Shown: positions 37,237 through 49,724, counted from the stretch's first letter. The stretch: DNA of 64,000 bases from Lepisosteus oculatus (GCF_040954835.1 NC_090698.1:68827284-68891283); one strand, 5' to 3'. A program made the numbers and translations. Notes: generated by a model from the letters alone, not told the origin.

Positions 37237-37610
37237 TGTCTGTCAGGAGCTCCCAGTTCATTACCAAAACAAAGAGGGATGATATCTGTATAAGCTCTGC
37301 TTGTGCACACACAGGTACTGTACATGCACATAGCAGGAGTGGTGCTACGTACTGTAAGATACTGCACATTGATATAGACATAGTGTTATATAATGTTGGA
37401 ATCTGAGACGGTCATTATACACCAATTACACTATGTTTCTGCTTACATTTATTAAATACCATCATCAAGAATTGGGATTAGAAATTACAATTGGTGGGTT
37501 TTCATCCTTTCCAGGTTGAAGATTTTTAATGCTTTCCCAGTTTAGCTCAAATCAGTATCTTGCTTAACAAAAATGTTTTTTTTTATCAACATCACCATCA
37601 GTACAGTATT
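37237..37610 (+). repeat. Direct duplication, copy A
   Basis: About 370 bases related to 39757-40112 in the same orientation. Shared blocks include GCTTTCCCAGTTTAGCTCAA, TTGCTTAACAA, CATCATCAAGAA and TGTGCACACACA. Diverged by substitutions and small indels; no coding signal. Confidence 0.8.
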
Positions 37611-39239
37611 ATAATAATGCCAGCATTGCAGTACGTGTCTTAAAAGCATTGACCTCTTAATGCAAAATACAGTTAATCTGTGCTTTTTTAGTGCCCAGGC
37701 TTTGTTATTCATCAAACAGTTTACAACATTTTTCGCTCGATAATTTCAGGAGTAGAAAATGAAACGATGAAACAAAATAATAAAAAGCTACACGTTTTTT
37801 ATGAAAAGCTTGCAAGTGGGATCTGGCTTAGGAAGCTATTGTGGGCTTTGGTTCGTATATGTTTTTGTGACCATGACTGATGGCTGCTATTTCGTGTTGA
37901 TTCAAGTGTTTTTTGTGCTTTTTGTAATTCGCATTGTGTGATGCATGGAACTGCTATAGTGGTGACAGGTATTCTGGCCTCTCATACAAATCTGAATGGT
38001 GAACTTTGAGTTCAGTACAGGTGAATGAGTCCACTGGGCTCTCAGTAGTATGATGACGTGGTTCTTATTATGACTTTTGCTGCTTCACCAGTCGGCAAAC
38101 CTAGGAAAACACAGTGCTGCCGTGTTTTCACTGTTCTGGGACTGAAGGACAGGACGGGAAGCAACAGAAACTCTCTCATTATGCACGTCTTGATTCTAAA
38201 GGAAGATCTCCTTCTGAGACTGAAAAATCGGGGCTTCTCTGAATGTATTGAAATTTTCCCGAGAAAGAAATGAAAAATGCATCATGTACGGCTATAGGGA
38301 TGAAGATTTTGCGAGTGCGCGTCAATTATTCAAGCTGCAGACCGAGGTGGAAGTGGTGGAATACATCACAGCCAGGGAAGCTGTGAAGTGGGCTGTGTGA
38401 TCAGTGTGAGGAGAGGAGTGGTGACCTGCAGCCACACACTTCATCCGCACCTCAGCCCACTGAATCAACAGGGTCAGGATTTGCAGAGCAGGCAGCAGGA
38501 GAGACGCTACAGCAGTATCCTGGCTGGAGAGCACAGAATGAGAGAAGGGGAAAGATCGTCTTTTTGACTTCAGAGCAGGGCCATCTACTCCACTGTAAAG
38601 TGCTCTCAGGAGCAGAGTGGTGTCAATGTTGTGGGCTCTCTGTTTTTTAGTGGTCATAATGTGGAAAGTTAAGTACTGTACCACTTCTCATCGGTGTTAA
38701 GAATCTCATCTGAATATGGATGTGATGATAATATCTGCGTTGCTTTGCAGATACCTGTTTATATCATACTGTAAAAACTGTCATAGAGAAAAGCTGGCAT
38801 GGCCTGTAGCAATAGCAATAATTCTGATGCACACCGAATAGGGTACCAGTATAACTATCCAGTAACTGAAAAGGCTAATGAAACGGAATATCATGACTAA
38901 TTTCAAAACTGGTTTGATGAGGTTTGATTATTGCTGCAGAGTATTGGTAGTAAATTGTTATATGTATGACTAAAGGCACTATACAATTAAAATTTATGTT
39001 GTGACAGCACTTGCATATTTATGATGTTTATTATATACTATTTATGTACTGTTGAAAATACCAGTTAGAATACATTGTGTCATTAGCTTCATGGAAGTAT
39101 CTAGGCATCCAGGTTTCGCCTTGATATTATGGCATTGATTAATAGTGTCCATTTTGAATTATGGTATAAAAACCATAATACTAAAATACTAAAATATACT
39201 AAAATAAAGTTTTCACGCATTTCTGTTGTACATATCAGA

Positions 39240-39345
39240 CAGGACCCACTTCCCCCTCCTGCTGAAGTGCACTCCCCATCTGGATGACATGTGACATGTG
39301 GCATAATGTACCAGCAGCTCCACTACACAGCAGATGAGGCAGGGG
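39240..39345. repeat. Degenerate repeat fragment
   Basis: GTGCACTCCCCATCTGGATGA and CAGCAGCTCCACTACACAGC resemble part of the family at 21420 and 31940. Weak. Confidence 0.3.
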
Positions 39346-39465
39346 GCTGAAAGATTTCTTCACCAATTTAGTGGAATCTTTAGGAGTCATGAATGATTAC
39401 CAAAGCCTGCAATGGAAATTAGCCAGCACACAGCGTTAACTATTCTGATACAGTTTTGGAAATTG

Positions 39466-39506
39466 TGGTCAACCAGTAGGGAAGAAACCCACCTACTGGT
39501 TGACCA
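39466..39506. other. Perfect 15-bp hairpin
   Basis: TGGTCAACCAGTAGG at 39466-39480 is exactly complementary to CCTACTGGTTGACCA at 39492-39506, with an 11-base loop. No U-tract or gene end is nearby. Confidence 0.85.
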
Positions 39507-39693
39507 ACACCAACAAATACATATACAATGTGTCCTAACAGCTGCACAGTAGTATGATTTCTTTCGTGCAATCTGCACCTCTGTGTGGTGATTTGGGTTG
39601 TATTGTCTCTTCCCTGAGGTTTATCATCATTAGCATTATTGTTATTTTGGAGTAGTGTGGAGCACCATGATGCTATGGCCCAGAAATCCTATG

Positions 39694-39768
39694 TTAATCC
39701 TAGAATAGTGGCCCAGTGTATTTAGATTCCCCAGACCTGTATGTAGATGAAAGAATCTGTCTGTCAAG
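39694..39768 (+). repeat. 425-bp-period direct repeat, first unit edge
   Basis: TTAATCCTAG...CCCAGTGTA...CCCCAGAC...AAAGAATCTGTC matches 40119-40193. The two occurrences flank copy B of the larger duplication. Confidence 0.7.
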
Positions 39769-40112
39769 TTCAGGACCAAAACAAGAAGGGATGGTATCGG
39801 AAATGCCTTCGTGCTGTACATGCTCTGCCTGTGCACACACATGTACTGTACATGCACAGGGCAGGGCTCATAAGGTACTGACGATACAGGCATAGTGTTA
39901 TGTAATGTCGGAATCCGAGATGGGTGTTATTCAGCAATTATGTATCCACCTGCATTTATTAAATGGCATCATCAAGAACTGGAATTATAAATTACAAATG
40001 GCGGGTTTTCATCCCGTTTGAGCCTAAGGTTATTAATGCTTTCCCAGTTTAGCTCAAATTAGTATCTTGCTTAACAAGAAGGTTTTTTATTAACCTAACC
40101 AGCAGTACGGCA
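39757..40112 (+). repeat. Direct duplication, copy B
   Basis: Counterpart of 37237-37610, about 2.5 kb downstream, same orientation. Confidence 0.8.
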
Positions 40113-40118
40113 TTTGAT

Positions 40119-40193
40119 TTAATCCTACAGTCATGACCCAGTGTAATCGGACTCCCCAGACTTGTGTGTACATTAAAGAATCTGTCCTAGCCC
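40119..40193 (+). repeat. 425-bp-period direct repeat, second unit edge
   Basis: Repeats 39694-39768 after exactly 425 bases. Confidence 0.7.
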
Positions 40194-40429
40194 ATATCCA
40201 TTTAAGACTGTGTGTCATGTTCCCAAGTGCATGGCTCTAAACATGGTAAATTGAGGGGAAATAGCCGAAGAAGTGGATGTACTGTAAATTTCTGCATACA
40301 CTAGCAGTCTGTTTGTCATAGTTGTTATTGTAAAACACTATGATAACAAACATGACAAGCAAAAAAAAAATGAGTTATGATTTAATAATCTCTTGTTTTT
40401 TTTCTAATTTACTCAAATTATGCTTAAAA

Positions 40430-40575
40430 AGTAAGTTTGTGGCCATGTTGTTGAGGACGATACCCTGGGTACTTTCAAGAAACAACTGAATGAGATCCTT
40501 GGATCAATTTGCTGCTATTTACCAGACAGGCTATAAAAATGGCTTTCTCTGGTTTGTAACAGTAATTTCTTTTTT
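40430..40575 (+). repeat. CR1/L2-type LINE 3' end, forward
   Basis: GCCATGTTGTTGAGGACGAT, ACTTTCAAGAAACAACTGAA, GATCCTTGGATCAATTTGCT and CAGACAGGCTATAAAAATGG are the terminal part of the LINE ORF2 and 3' UTR found reversed elsewhere in the window. Confidence 0.7.
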
Positions 40576-40588
40576 ATTTTTGCAACAG

Positions 40589-40917
40589 TGCAGCTGCGGT
40601 CCCAGATCACTACTCAGTCAATACTGGCATGGAAGATTGCAGTCAAATGCCATCTGTGCCTTCTGAAGGTGTCAGCCCGGGAGACGGACAGTGGGATGAC
40701 TTTGGTAGCAATCCAAGAGGTGGCTGGGGATTTGAAGATAAAAATACCAGGATGCCAGCAGCTCATGTTCAGAGAGTCAGGAGCAACAGGAGCCAGTGCA
40801 CAGCAGGCAGGGAAAACTCTCCCTGCTCTCACTCGGCTCTTGAATAAACCAGTCACCAGTCAATGTGGGGTACAAATTAAAGGCAGAACAGGTTGTCAGT
40901 GTCATTATTATTATTAA
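40589..40917 (+). other. Unassigned open block behind a splice-acceptor-like tract
   Basis: TTTCTTTTTTATTTTTGCAACAG-like sequence ends at 40588 and is followed by ~330 bases open in two + frames and one minus frame. Frame products have no family I recognise. One reads ...GDGQWDDFGSNPRGGWGFED. No good donor is present. It could be a retro-inserted exon fragment or chance. Confidence 0.25.
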
Positions 40918-41159
40918 ATTTCATATCAGTTGTTTGCTTATGTAATGTATTCTGTGATGCAAACTATATTTTCATATGCACTGTATACAATATACAAGCT
41001 TGTAGTATCTTCATGCAACAGCAAAAAATATTAAACTTTGTATGTAAGTGTCTATGCATGAAGGGAAGAGCATTTCTATTTTTGCGGGTGACTCTGTAAC
41101 TGTTGATGTTTGTGCTTGATAAATGGTTACAGGTTTGTGTGGGTTTAGGGGTCTCTTGG

Positions 41160-41345
41160 GTGGGGCTCTCCAATTCCTACCCTGGAGAACCTCAGTCCTT
41201 CAGGTTTTATATTGGTTAAAGGTCATGTTAATCTTGAGTAATTAACCAGATAACAGTTTCACCTAAGTAACAGCTACGTAACTCAGTAATTGAGCTTCTG
41301 CTGAACCATAGCCCTCTAGCTTCCCAGTGCCAAGACTGGAGACCT
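41160..41345 (+). repeat. Degenerate interspersed repeat
   Basis: GGGCTCTCCAATTCCTACC, CTGGAGAACCTCAGTCC, then TTGAGTAATTAACCAG and AGCTTCTGCTGAACC: the order of a common vertebrate-type short repeat, also hinted at near 755-830. Confidence 0.4.
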
Positions 41346-41349
41346 CTGT

Positions 41350-43840
41350 TCTACAATATTCAGTAGTACATTACAATCTTCAGTTTAACAGCACCATGTG
41401 TATAGGACAGAAAAGCCTTCCACACTGCATGCTTTCAGACTCCTTGTTCCTAGAGAGCCACCAACTTGCATCTTTTATGGGAAATTCACAGAACTCCGTG
41501 ATGGAAGATTTTGAAATGTTTTATAGTTAAGATCAATCAAGGCAATAATTGACTCAGTTAAGGTGCTAAGAGCTCGGGATGAATGAAAATCAGTGCGTCC
41601 TGTGGCTCTATAGGACCATTTCAATAGACAGGTTGATATGTTTTGGGTATGGAGTGAGAATTGTCTCCTCTTCGTCCATTACCACAATATCCAGTGGGGA
41701 TCTGACACTCCTGGAAGCTGTCTCTTCCAGCAAAAGCACCAGAGTTCTTGGAAATTGCGGTAGTTATGATTTTAAGCCACTGATTTCATCATCATCTATA
41801 AAGTTATGGAAGGTTTGACTATCTTGAAGGTATTTTTTTCACTCGTGTTTTCTAAACAGGTCACCAGATGAAGGGGAATGGCTATGTTTTAAATTATCTA
41901 TACATCTGGGACTCCACTATATTCCTATTACCAAAGATCATAGACTTCAGACACAGTATTTGGCTAATTTGAAGCTGTACTGCAGATTGGAACCAGGCTG
42001 TGGTTTATTGATTGCTGCTTCTGAAAATGTGGCCTTTCTTCTTTTTTCTCCCTCTCTGTGCACTGCGCCGCAGTGTCAAACGACAGTGACAGGTGTCACA
42101 CTCTCTGCAGATTGATGTTGCTGGCTACCTTCCACCTATGTGTGACCTTCTCTCCTTACAATAATTTATACAGCGCATTTAAAGACTTAAACGCTTGCCT
42201 AATGCTATCATAAACTGTGCAGAAATATCTGAAAACTACTGCAATCAGCCATGCGCATGGATGCAGAGCAGCTCTCAGCCCAGGAGGAAAAAAAAAACTC
42301 ACAATGATTGAAAGTCTTTGCACCACATTACTACATAGGGGATAAATGTAACGGGCTGGGCCAAAACACCCAAGATTCTGTCGTGGAGTAGCCTGACATT
42401 CCTGAACATCAGGCCTATGCAACTCCGATGTGTAAGGGACACAGGGCTGTTTTGATTAGAATTCCTCTCAAGTATTTATTGCCTTACTTGAGCTCATTAT
42501 TGGCTTTTACTAGACCAGTTTTAAGACCTTTTTTCAGCCACAGTGTTGATGATTACAGAGGAAGAAAGGTGTAGAAAAGTTTATGGCTTCCTGTCTCTAC
42601 ATTTTGTGTTGTTCCTATGTATCTAACTCCTTCAGATTCGGAGGGCTCATGAGTTTACTGTTTTTGATTTTCATTGTTAATGTCCTGTACAAGGGTGACT
42701 ATTTTTACACAGGCCAGAGTTATGTAGCAAGAGCTCTCCAATGCCAGAAGAATGGTCGTCCCTTGCTCGTTGGCTCAGGCAACTCATTATTCACCCAAAG
42801 TAGCTTAGAGGGATGATTTAGAGAGAATACCTCAGCAAATTATTACACATTTGGAATTGAATAGATTCTGAGATCTTTTCTAAACCCCGTTTAAGTCTCC
42901 TAAGTGCCGAAACCCATTACTTTGGGGTTTTTAATCACTGAACAGGAGATGAGTTTTTTTATTTTTTTCATAATATTATACATTCCCAGAATTATTCTGT
43001 CCATTTCTTCTTGGAAAGAGAAAACTTACAGCAATACATTGACTTCCTCTCCTGCTTTGAGAAGAAAAGTGGAATAGGCATTGATCAAGGGTTTGTTTTC
43101 TCTGACTTTGATGACAAATTTTTCTGTGAGCTCTGCTTATATACTTTTTTATTTAATTTGCTTATTTGTGAAGCTAGAAATGTTTGTAAGCAAACTGTTT
43201 ATATTGTGTTCATTTCCGAAAGAAATACAACACATTTCAGAAACTACCATGTGTACATTTTTGGAAGCAAAATCTGCATCATTAAAACTACAAATTTACA
43301 ACATAAATCAGCCTCTAACACTAAATAGTCATAACTGTCATGTGTTAGTGCAAATGCACTATGCAATTTTGTGATCTTGCACCAACTCAAGCTCAAGACA
43401 GAGAGATGATTGCAGCCATGACCTCCGGCAGTTGCCCTAATGGTTTCACACAGTCCTTTCTTGAAAAGAAGGAAAAATAAATGTTGTTGAAACTGTCCAG
43501 CACTGCTGGGAGCAGTTGGACTCTGGCTCCCAGACTTACTGGACCTTTGTCAACCTTTCGTACAATTTAGTCCCACAGATGTAAGATTTAGATCTTTTCT
43601 ATGAGAGGGCCTGTCTACTGTCCTAATGTTATTTTGTAACAGGAATACTTGAGTTAGCTTTAATTTTTGTACTCTGTCATTGTCAACCTAGAAAATAGGA
43701 TAAAAAGCAAATAAGAGCACAGCTATGGGTAATGGAACTTCATTCACATTTGCACTAGCATGGGAGACCTCCGATATGTCCTTGTTTATGGCTTTAAAAG
43801 ATAACTGTGTTTTACTCAGCATCACTTAGAGATAGTTAGG
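41350..43840. other. Intron 1 sequence, no gene seen
   Basis: No exon or classified repeat; ORFs at 43011-43374 are AT-rich chance frames. Confidence 0.4.
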
Positions 43841-43848
43841 GTGGGTAG

Positions 43849-44002
43849 ATGCGTCAGTATGCGTAGGCTGCAAAGGAACAAGTAATAGATTTTTTCCATG
43901 CTGAAAAGAGAAGGAAAAACACAATATTTCCACAGTCGAAACACTGAGGTTTCTTTCTTCTCTTTTCAGCATGGAATAAACCTATTACCTGTTCCTTTGC
44001 AT
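43849..44002. mobile_element. Foldback MITE-like element, copy 3
   Basis: GCGTCAGTATGCGTAGGCTG and CAAAGGAACAAG on the left, TTCTCTTTTCAGCATGGAAT and CCTGTTCCTTTGC on the right; the centre is shortened. CATCACTTAGAGAT at 43820 and CATCACTAAGAGAT at 44000 flank it as a near-perfect 14-base direct repeat, although the left copy is offset by about 15 bases. Confidence 0.8.
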
Positions 44003-44160
44003 CACTAAGAGATGGTACCCCGCAATGTAATGTGCTCCCCATCAATGACAATGACATTTCTAGAACAATGACATTATTAAACCTGTCACCACATTGCCCT
44101 GTCCACAGACAGAAAAAAACAGTATTTGGTCATTGGATATTGCTCTGGGTGTTCCTCACT

Positions 44161-44338
44161 GTAAAGGAACAAGTAAAGGTTAATTCCATGTAGAAGCTCA
44201 GAAGTCCACTGTTGAGCCTTCTTCAGGTCAAGACGGCTCAACAGCCAAAACATTCTATTTCTTCTTTCTATTTTTCAGTGTGGAGTTAACCTTTACTCGC
44301 TCCTTTGCAGCCAACACACATTGACATAGATCCACACT
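44161..44338. mobile_element. Foldback MITE-like element, copy 4
   Basis: GTAAAGGAACAAGTAAAGGT on the left mirrors ACCTTTACTCGCTCCTTTGC on the right. The centre has GAGCCTTCTTCAGGTC and CAACAGCCAAAACATT. It lies only ~160 bases from copy 3 and in the same family. Confidence 0.8.
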
Positions 44339-44339
44339 A

Positions 44340-46370
44340 GAGTTTCTCACTGTAGCTGCGTCTCTGGATAACAGCTGGCTTAAACATGCCCCAGCACAGG
44401 GACTAGGGACTGTATGCTCCTCACAGGAACTGGTTTCTGATGTGCTCGTGTAGTCTGTTGTGCTGGAGTAGAGCGTGGTAGAAAATGATCTTTTAGATGA
44501 GAGATGAGACAAAGGACAACACCACTGGGATATGTGGAAGGCCAGTTCCAGGATTGTCTGAACCTCTGTTGATGGCCATGGATCAGTGCATAAACTTCAG
44601 AAACTCTCTCTGGATACTTTCTTCTTTTCTGCCCAAAACCACTTTGGCGATCATCAGAACTAAGCTAAAGCATGGTCTTTCTTACTATTATGTGTAGGCT
44701 GTGCGATGTGCACAGATAAGTGAATTTCCTCACCTCTGAATGCTGCACATGCACGTCCTTTAATTATAAAATGTATGTGTGCCTCACACAAGCCCAAATT
44801 GTGGAAATGCAGGCCACAGTCACACAACATTATTCAGCAATGACGACATGTGTAACATGCAGAACATATGGATCCCTATTTTAGCCATGGTTCTTTTATT
44901 ATTTTCAGACACTAATAACTTTGGTTCACATACTGTATGCTGTTTTGAAGCACAGTGTATGTGCCTCTATCAATTCAGAAAAAAAGCTTTTGTAAGTTAT
45001 TATTATAAATCATTATTATTGTTGTTGCTCTTCTTTTCATCTTCTTCTTTTGAATGCAACTTTAATTTACTGAGTTACTCCAGAAACTAAAACAGAATGC
45101 CGTTAAATCCCAAATGTTCGTATGAAAATGAAAGCTCTTGAAATACATTCCAATCCTTCTTCTAGTGTCTAAGTTCTTGTTTTGTTTGTCCTTTCATGGT
45201 GGTTTAGTCTTTCTCCTTGAAGTATACAGGCCTGATAAATAGGGGTTATTGTCTGCATGTTGAAGGGGAGTGTCTGTGCAAACACCTTCTCCATGCTTTA
45301 TCGGAACAGATAAGGCTGTCCTGGAAGACTGTGCCTGCTCTGTTCTTGAAGATCTCCCCTCTACAGTATAAATAGCTGTGGATGAATTATTGAACACCCC
45401 GAGCACAAGGGTACCAATAATCTCACACGATCCATCCAACAGTGACATGTCAAAAAGGATCTCCCAATTGAATGGGGATGGCAGTCACTAAACCCTCACG
45501 TCTTTGGCAATAAAGCCCATTACATTTTACAAATCAATCTCCTCAACACAGGAAATGTGCCTCCCTCAGACAGATTGTGATGATTCATGTTAAAGTTTGA
45601 ATGCCCATATGTTACTGATGCCAGGTCCCATCTGCGCAGCTGGGCGCAGTCTGAAGGACAGGGCAGGGAGTGGGGCCGGAGGCGAGATTTATCAAAGATT
45701 GATATCCTCTATTAATGTGGGAGATCTATCAGCGTGTGTCAGTACGCCGTTCCTTTGAACGGGGAACAAAGGAAGGGAGGGGCTGACCTGACAAGTCATT
45801 GTGTCCCACAGGAGGTCTGCTCTGCCACAGCTCATCTTCTGTACCTCTGGGAGCCTGCCTTCTGATGCCTTTGAGCAAGAGAAAAGCAGCACAAACAACT
45901 AAACAATCAATATGGCTCTCTCTGGTGTTAATGTATGGGCTAATATACGTTTTGAAAGTCCCTGGAATTGCAGGTGTGTTCTGAATGCAGAATGTTTAAT
46001 GTGTCTTTGTTCCACTGTGGCTTCCCAGTCCTACCCTCATTCTGCTCTCCTGGCCCAGTGGTCGATTGGCTCTATAGTGTGTCGTGTGCACTTGACTCTC
46101 AGCAGCGGTCCAGGCCCGGCAGTTTTGCAAGCAACAGAAGATCACCACATCCAAGACAGCAGAAGTAACACAAAGCCCAACATCCCTCAAACTGAGTAGT
46201 GTTGGCTTGCACTGTATTCAGTGTCACTGGTTCAATCAGAAAGATTGTTAGTCAGAAATAAATTCATGGTTAATGGCTGCTGTCCTTTAGGTACAGTGAA
46301 GCTAAATATTTTCAGAATATTTGGGTACTTACATGATATCCTGGTACTCCATATTTATGTTGATGGTTGG
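44340..46370. other. Intron 1 sequence, no gene seen
   Basis: No exon or classified repeat. Confidence 0.4.
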
Positions 46371-46374
46371 CTTA

Positions 46375-46610
46375 ATGTGGTGCTTAACATTGCTGCCACA
46401 CAGTGATGGGACCTTGGGTTCAATTCCTAGGGTGCTGTCTGGGTGGGTTTCCTCCCACAGTCCAGAGACGTACTGTACTGGTAGGCTAATGAGGAAAACT
46501 AGCCATGGTGTGAGTGTGTGCGTGTCTGTGTTTGTGGGCACCCTGCAATGGACTGGCGTCCCGCCCAAGATGCATCCTGCCAATTGCTTGCAAAGATAGG
46601 CTCCAGCTGC
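46375..46610 (+). repeat. Fish-type tRNA-derived SINE
   Basis: B-box-like GGGTTCAATTCCTAGGG, then GTGCTGTCTGGGTGGGTTTC, CTCCCACAGTCCAGAGAC, a GTGTGAGTGTGTGCGTGTC tract, TGCAATGGACTGGCGTCCC and GATAGGCTCCAGCTGC. This order is a very common fish short repeat. Followed by a C13 run at 46619-46631. Confidence 0.75.
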
Positions 46611-48350
46611 AAACCCATCCCCCCCCCCCCCGCCCCTACACACCACACTTCGGTTCCTATTCACAGTTCCCTTACTGTAGCCAGGGATCAATATCTTTGA
46701 AGCTATGACACCCCACAGCAGTGAAGTCGTAGCGCTGGAGAGAGATGCCTCAGAGCTGGGGATTGTAGAAGGGCAGTCCTCTTTTCCCAAGCTTGCTTTT
46801 TTTTCTGATTTCCAGGCCGTACTGCCTTCTCATACAGTGCTGTTGTGTGCTTCCATGTTGCTGTCCCCTGTTGTCACCCTCCCACCCACGAAACCATTTA
46901 CAGCAGAGTCGCTAATTCAATCATTTGTTTTGTCTTTCATTTTCAAAGAAGACCGAATGCAAAGTCAATCCAAATTTTAAGTGGGGGGGAGGTAGGATTT
47001 AGTGGATAGTATTTTGATGCCAAACAGGGACCCCTTCAGGAAACTGGCATCAGGTTTGCTAACAGCTGGCACAGCTGGATTGATAACTGTGGTGCTTGAA
47101 CAGCAGCACTCACCCTGTTCTCCAACCAGCTTTGATTGGAGGAGCTGCACTGGGGCCTAGGGATACTCTCAATGATGCATTTTCTACCTCATTGATTCAG
47201 TAGTTCTGTCCTTCAGTAAATGGTACCACACACCACATTAGAAAGTACACTCCTTGATTGATTACCACAGCTTTAGGTCTTGCAGGCTTTAATCGCGTTG
47301 TTAGGAAGTGATGCTTTATGAAAGGAATAAGAGAAGCTATTTCAATGGATTTACACATCTGTGAAGAATGAATCATAATGATTTGAAGCAATGTGTTTTG
47401 GCTTACTTTTTACTATTTTCAAAATGATTTTATTCATTTTCTGTTGAAACGTGATATTTATGTGTAAGAGGAGCGAGCGCTGAAGTGCCTCTAGACGTTT
47501 TAGGCATTATTTTAACAGATTGGCTGAATTGTTCAGTCTTTCAGATTGGCTTTGTTGCCTATGGAGCATCGTATGGTTTCTTTGTACATTACACCCTGCA
47601 GTTGGGCTGCAGATCATTAAGGGTTTAACTCTTAAGACTCTTAGTAATTATCTCCTTTTCTTTTCTTTTAACTGATTTAGTCATTGACTTCTGATGTTCC
47701 AAAATCCCATATCTGTGCGTGTAAAGGTTACCATTGATTTGTTGCAGTTAAGGAATGGAGGACACGGGAATAATCACAGAATTATATGGACAGGAACTTC
47801 TGTAAACACTTGTGATTGGATAAATGTGCAAAATAGCTATACACATATAACCCTTCCTCATGAACTCTGTATGATTTGACAGCAAACAGTGTAATTTCCT
47901 GGGAGCCATTTTGGGGGAGACACCAATACACATTTTGTAGTTGCATTAAATAGGATTTTGTAAGGTTTTGGTGGAGTAGAATAGTGGTGATTTCTGTATG
48001 TATTAAGTGGTTCTGTCAGATTTCAAAACTCTCCACCTTGTATGCAGAGGGGTGGTTGGTGAAGGTGTCTGATGGAGACCTGTTTAAAAGATCCGGTTGA
48101 TATTTCGGTCATGTCGCTGGTCCCGACCCAAAATTCAGTTGGCATGTTAACTCATCTCCTGTCTTTCTGGGTTTTCAGGTGGAATTCCTTTGATTACCTT
48201 TGATGCATAACCTGATTGCTGGGTTACCTTGTAAAACCTCACTGTCACTCCATGTTAAGCCACACTGCATCCAGGAAACTGTGTCATAGTAACTAATCCA
48301 TAACAGGTCTGTGTTATATAAATGTGCAATTGTTTTGCCATTGCCAGTGC
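46611..48350. other. Intron 1 sequence, no gene seen
   Basis: Besides the poly-C run, nothing supported. A 153-residue minus ORF at 46329-46790 is produced by the SINE and poly-C tract. Confidence 0.4.
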
Positions 48351-48364
48351 GTCTTTGCTTTCCT

Positions 48365-48480
48365 TCAGCATATAATAAGAGGTTACAAAACAAGAGGAGG
48401 CCACTCAGCCAATATGGTCCATTTGGCAGTTAGTAGCTCCTCTTGCTGTTTCTTGAAAGAAAGGGTGGGTATTGATACCA
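48365..48480 (-). repeat. CR1/L2-type LINE 3' end scrap, reverse
   Basis: GGTTACAAAACAAGAGGAGG, CCACTCAGCC, TTTGGCAGTTAGTAGCTCC and CTGTTTCTTGAAAGAAAGGG are the reversed terminal part of the LINE family. Confidence 0.65.
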
Positions 48481-49720
48481 AATTCAAAACTAGAACATTT
48501 TGAAAGTGGTGAAAATATGTACAGTATCCAACCCAAAACAAAACTAACCCCCTGAGGTGTTTACTTAATTACCTCTCTGTAGCTCAGACAGGCAGAGCTC
48601 CTATAGTCCCTCTGGCAGGGTGTCCAAATCATTACATGGGATTCTGATTCCATCCCATCATACTGCTTGGAGTGTGGGTCCCAGCAATCAAATGTCCTCT
48701 GGCTTTACTGCCTGGCCAATCCTCACTACGCATTTGATTGGTGTTATGTCCTGTAAATTGAAACGCAAATCAAAGCAATAAGAATTCCCACCTTATTAAG
48801 AAGCATTGGGTAATTTAAGACCTCAGCTGGGTGCCATAAATTGTGATTAGTTGTTTGGAGCATCATCTTATGCAAGTATTTTTTTCTTCCTGCTGCAAAA
48901 AGGCATTGCAGCATTCAGACTTCAGTGGAAAGATATTGTAGAAGAATATAGGCCAAGTTTAGAAAGTATTCCTTATATGGTGGTTTGTCTAGGAAGACCA
49001 GTGCTACCCTGAGGAAGTATCAGTGCAGCCCATATGGATTCGTTTTAATTGTGGGTCACTGATTCTTCCTTGGTTGAGATCAAAAGGAGTCTTGTGGATT
49101 CTTTTTTAATATTTTACCCTGATTTAGCAGTCAGTAAACAGCATTATACAAGTTCCTGAGGAACTGACTTGTAACCAATCCATTGGAAAGAATAACCTGT
49201 CACCCTGGGCCTGGTGTATAAGTGTGTGTCTGAGTCAGAGTGAATTTCAGACTGTTCACGATCACAGAAGGGAAGAGACAGGGCTTTGATGCAGAAGTGG
49301 GAATCAACCATAAAAAAACTCAAAACATAAACCTCCAGCTTCATTTCAGCACTGAAGCAAGAGCTCAGTATAAATAGAATTTATCATTAAACAGAGAACA
49401 AACAAGACAAGTACCAGAAGGTAATATGCTGAAAGTGGAATATCCTGATTTTGCTTTCATCTTGGCCAAAGCAGTTTCCCAAAGCAGTGCTGAATGATAA
49501 TTGGATATTTATTGGTGGGCTTCAGCTGTCCTCATCCAGGAAATGCGCTCCTTCAGAGGACAGGGTGAGCCCTGTGGTCCAGACATCTCTCGTTGAAGCC
49601 TAGAAAGAGTCACCAATCAACTTTCTTGAGGATTCCCCATGCTGTAGTATACAAGTAGTATAGGGTGCAAAGGATGGGCCTTAGTCAGCCAGCCACCTCT
49701 TGACTTGAACATGCGAAGCA
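48481..49720. other. Intron 1 sequence, no gene seen
   Basis: No supported feature. Confidence 0.35.
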
Positions 49721-49724
49721 TAAG

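Noticed and set aside
38322..38684. 120-residue minus-strand ORF in intron 1
   Set aside because: No domain or splice context; it is probably chance in a GC-richer stretch.
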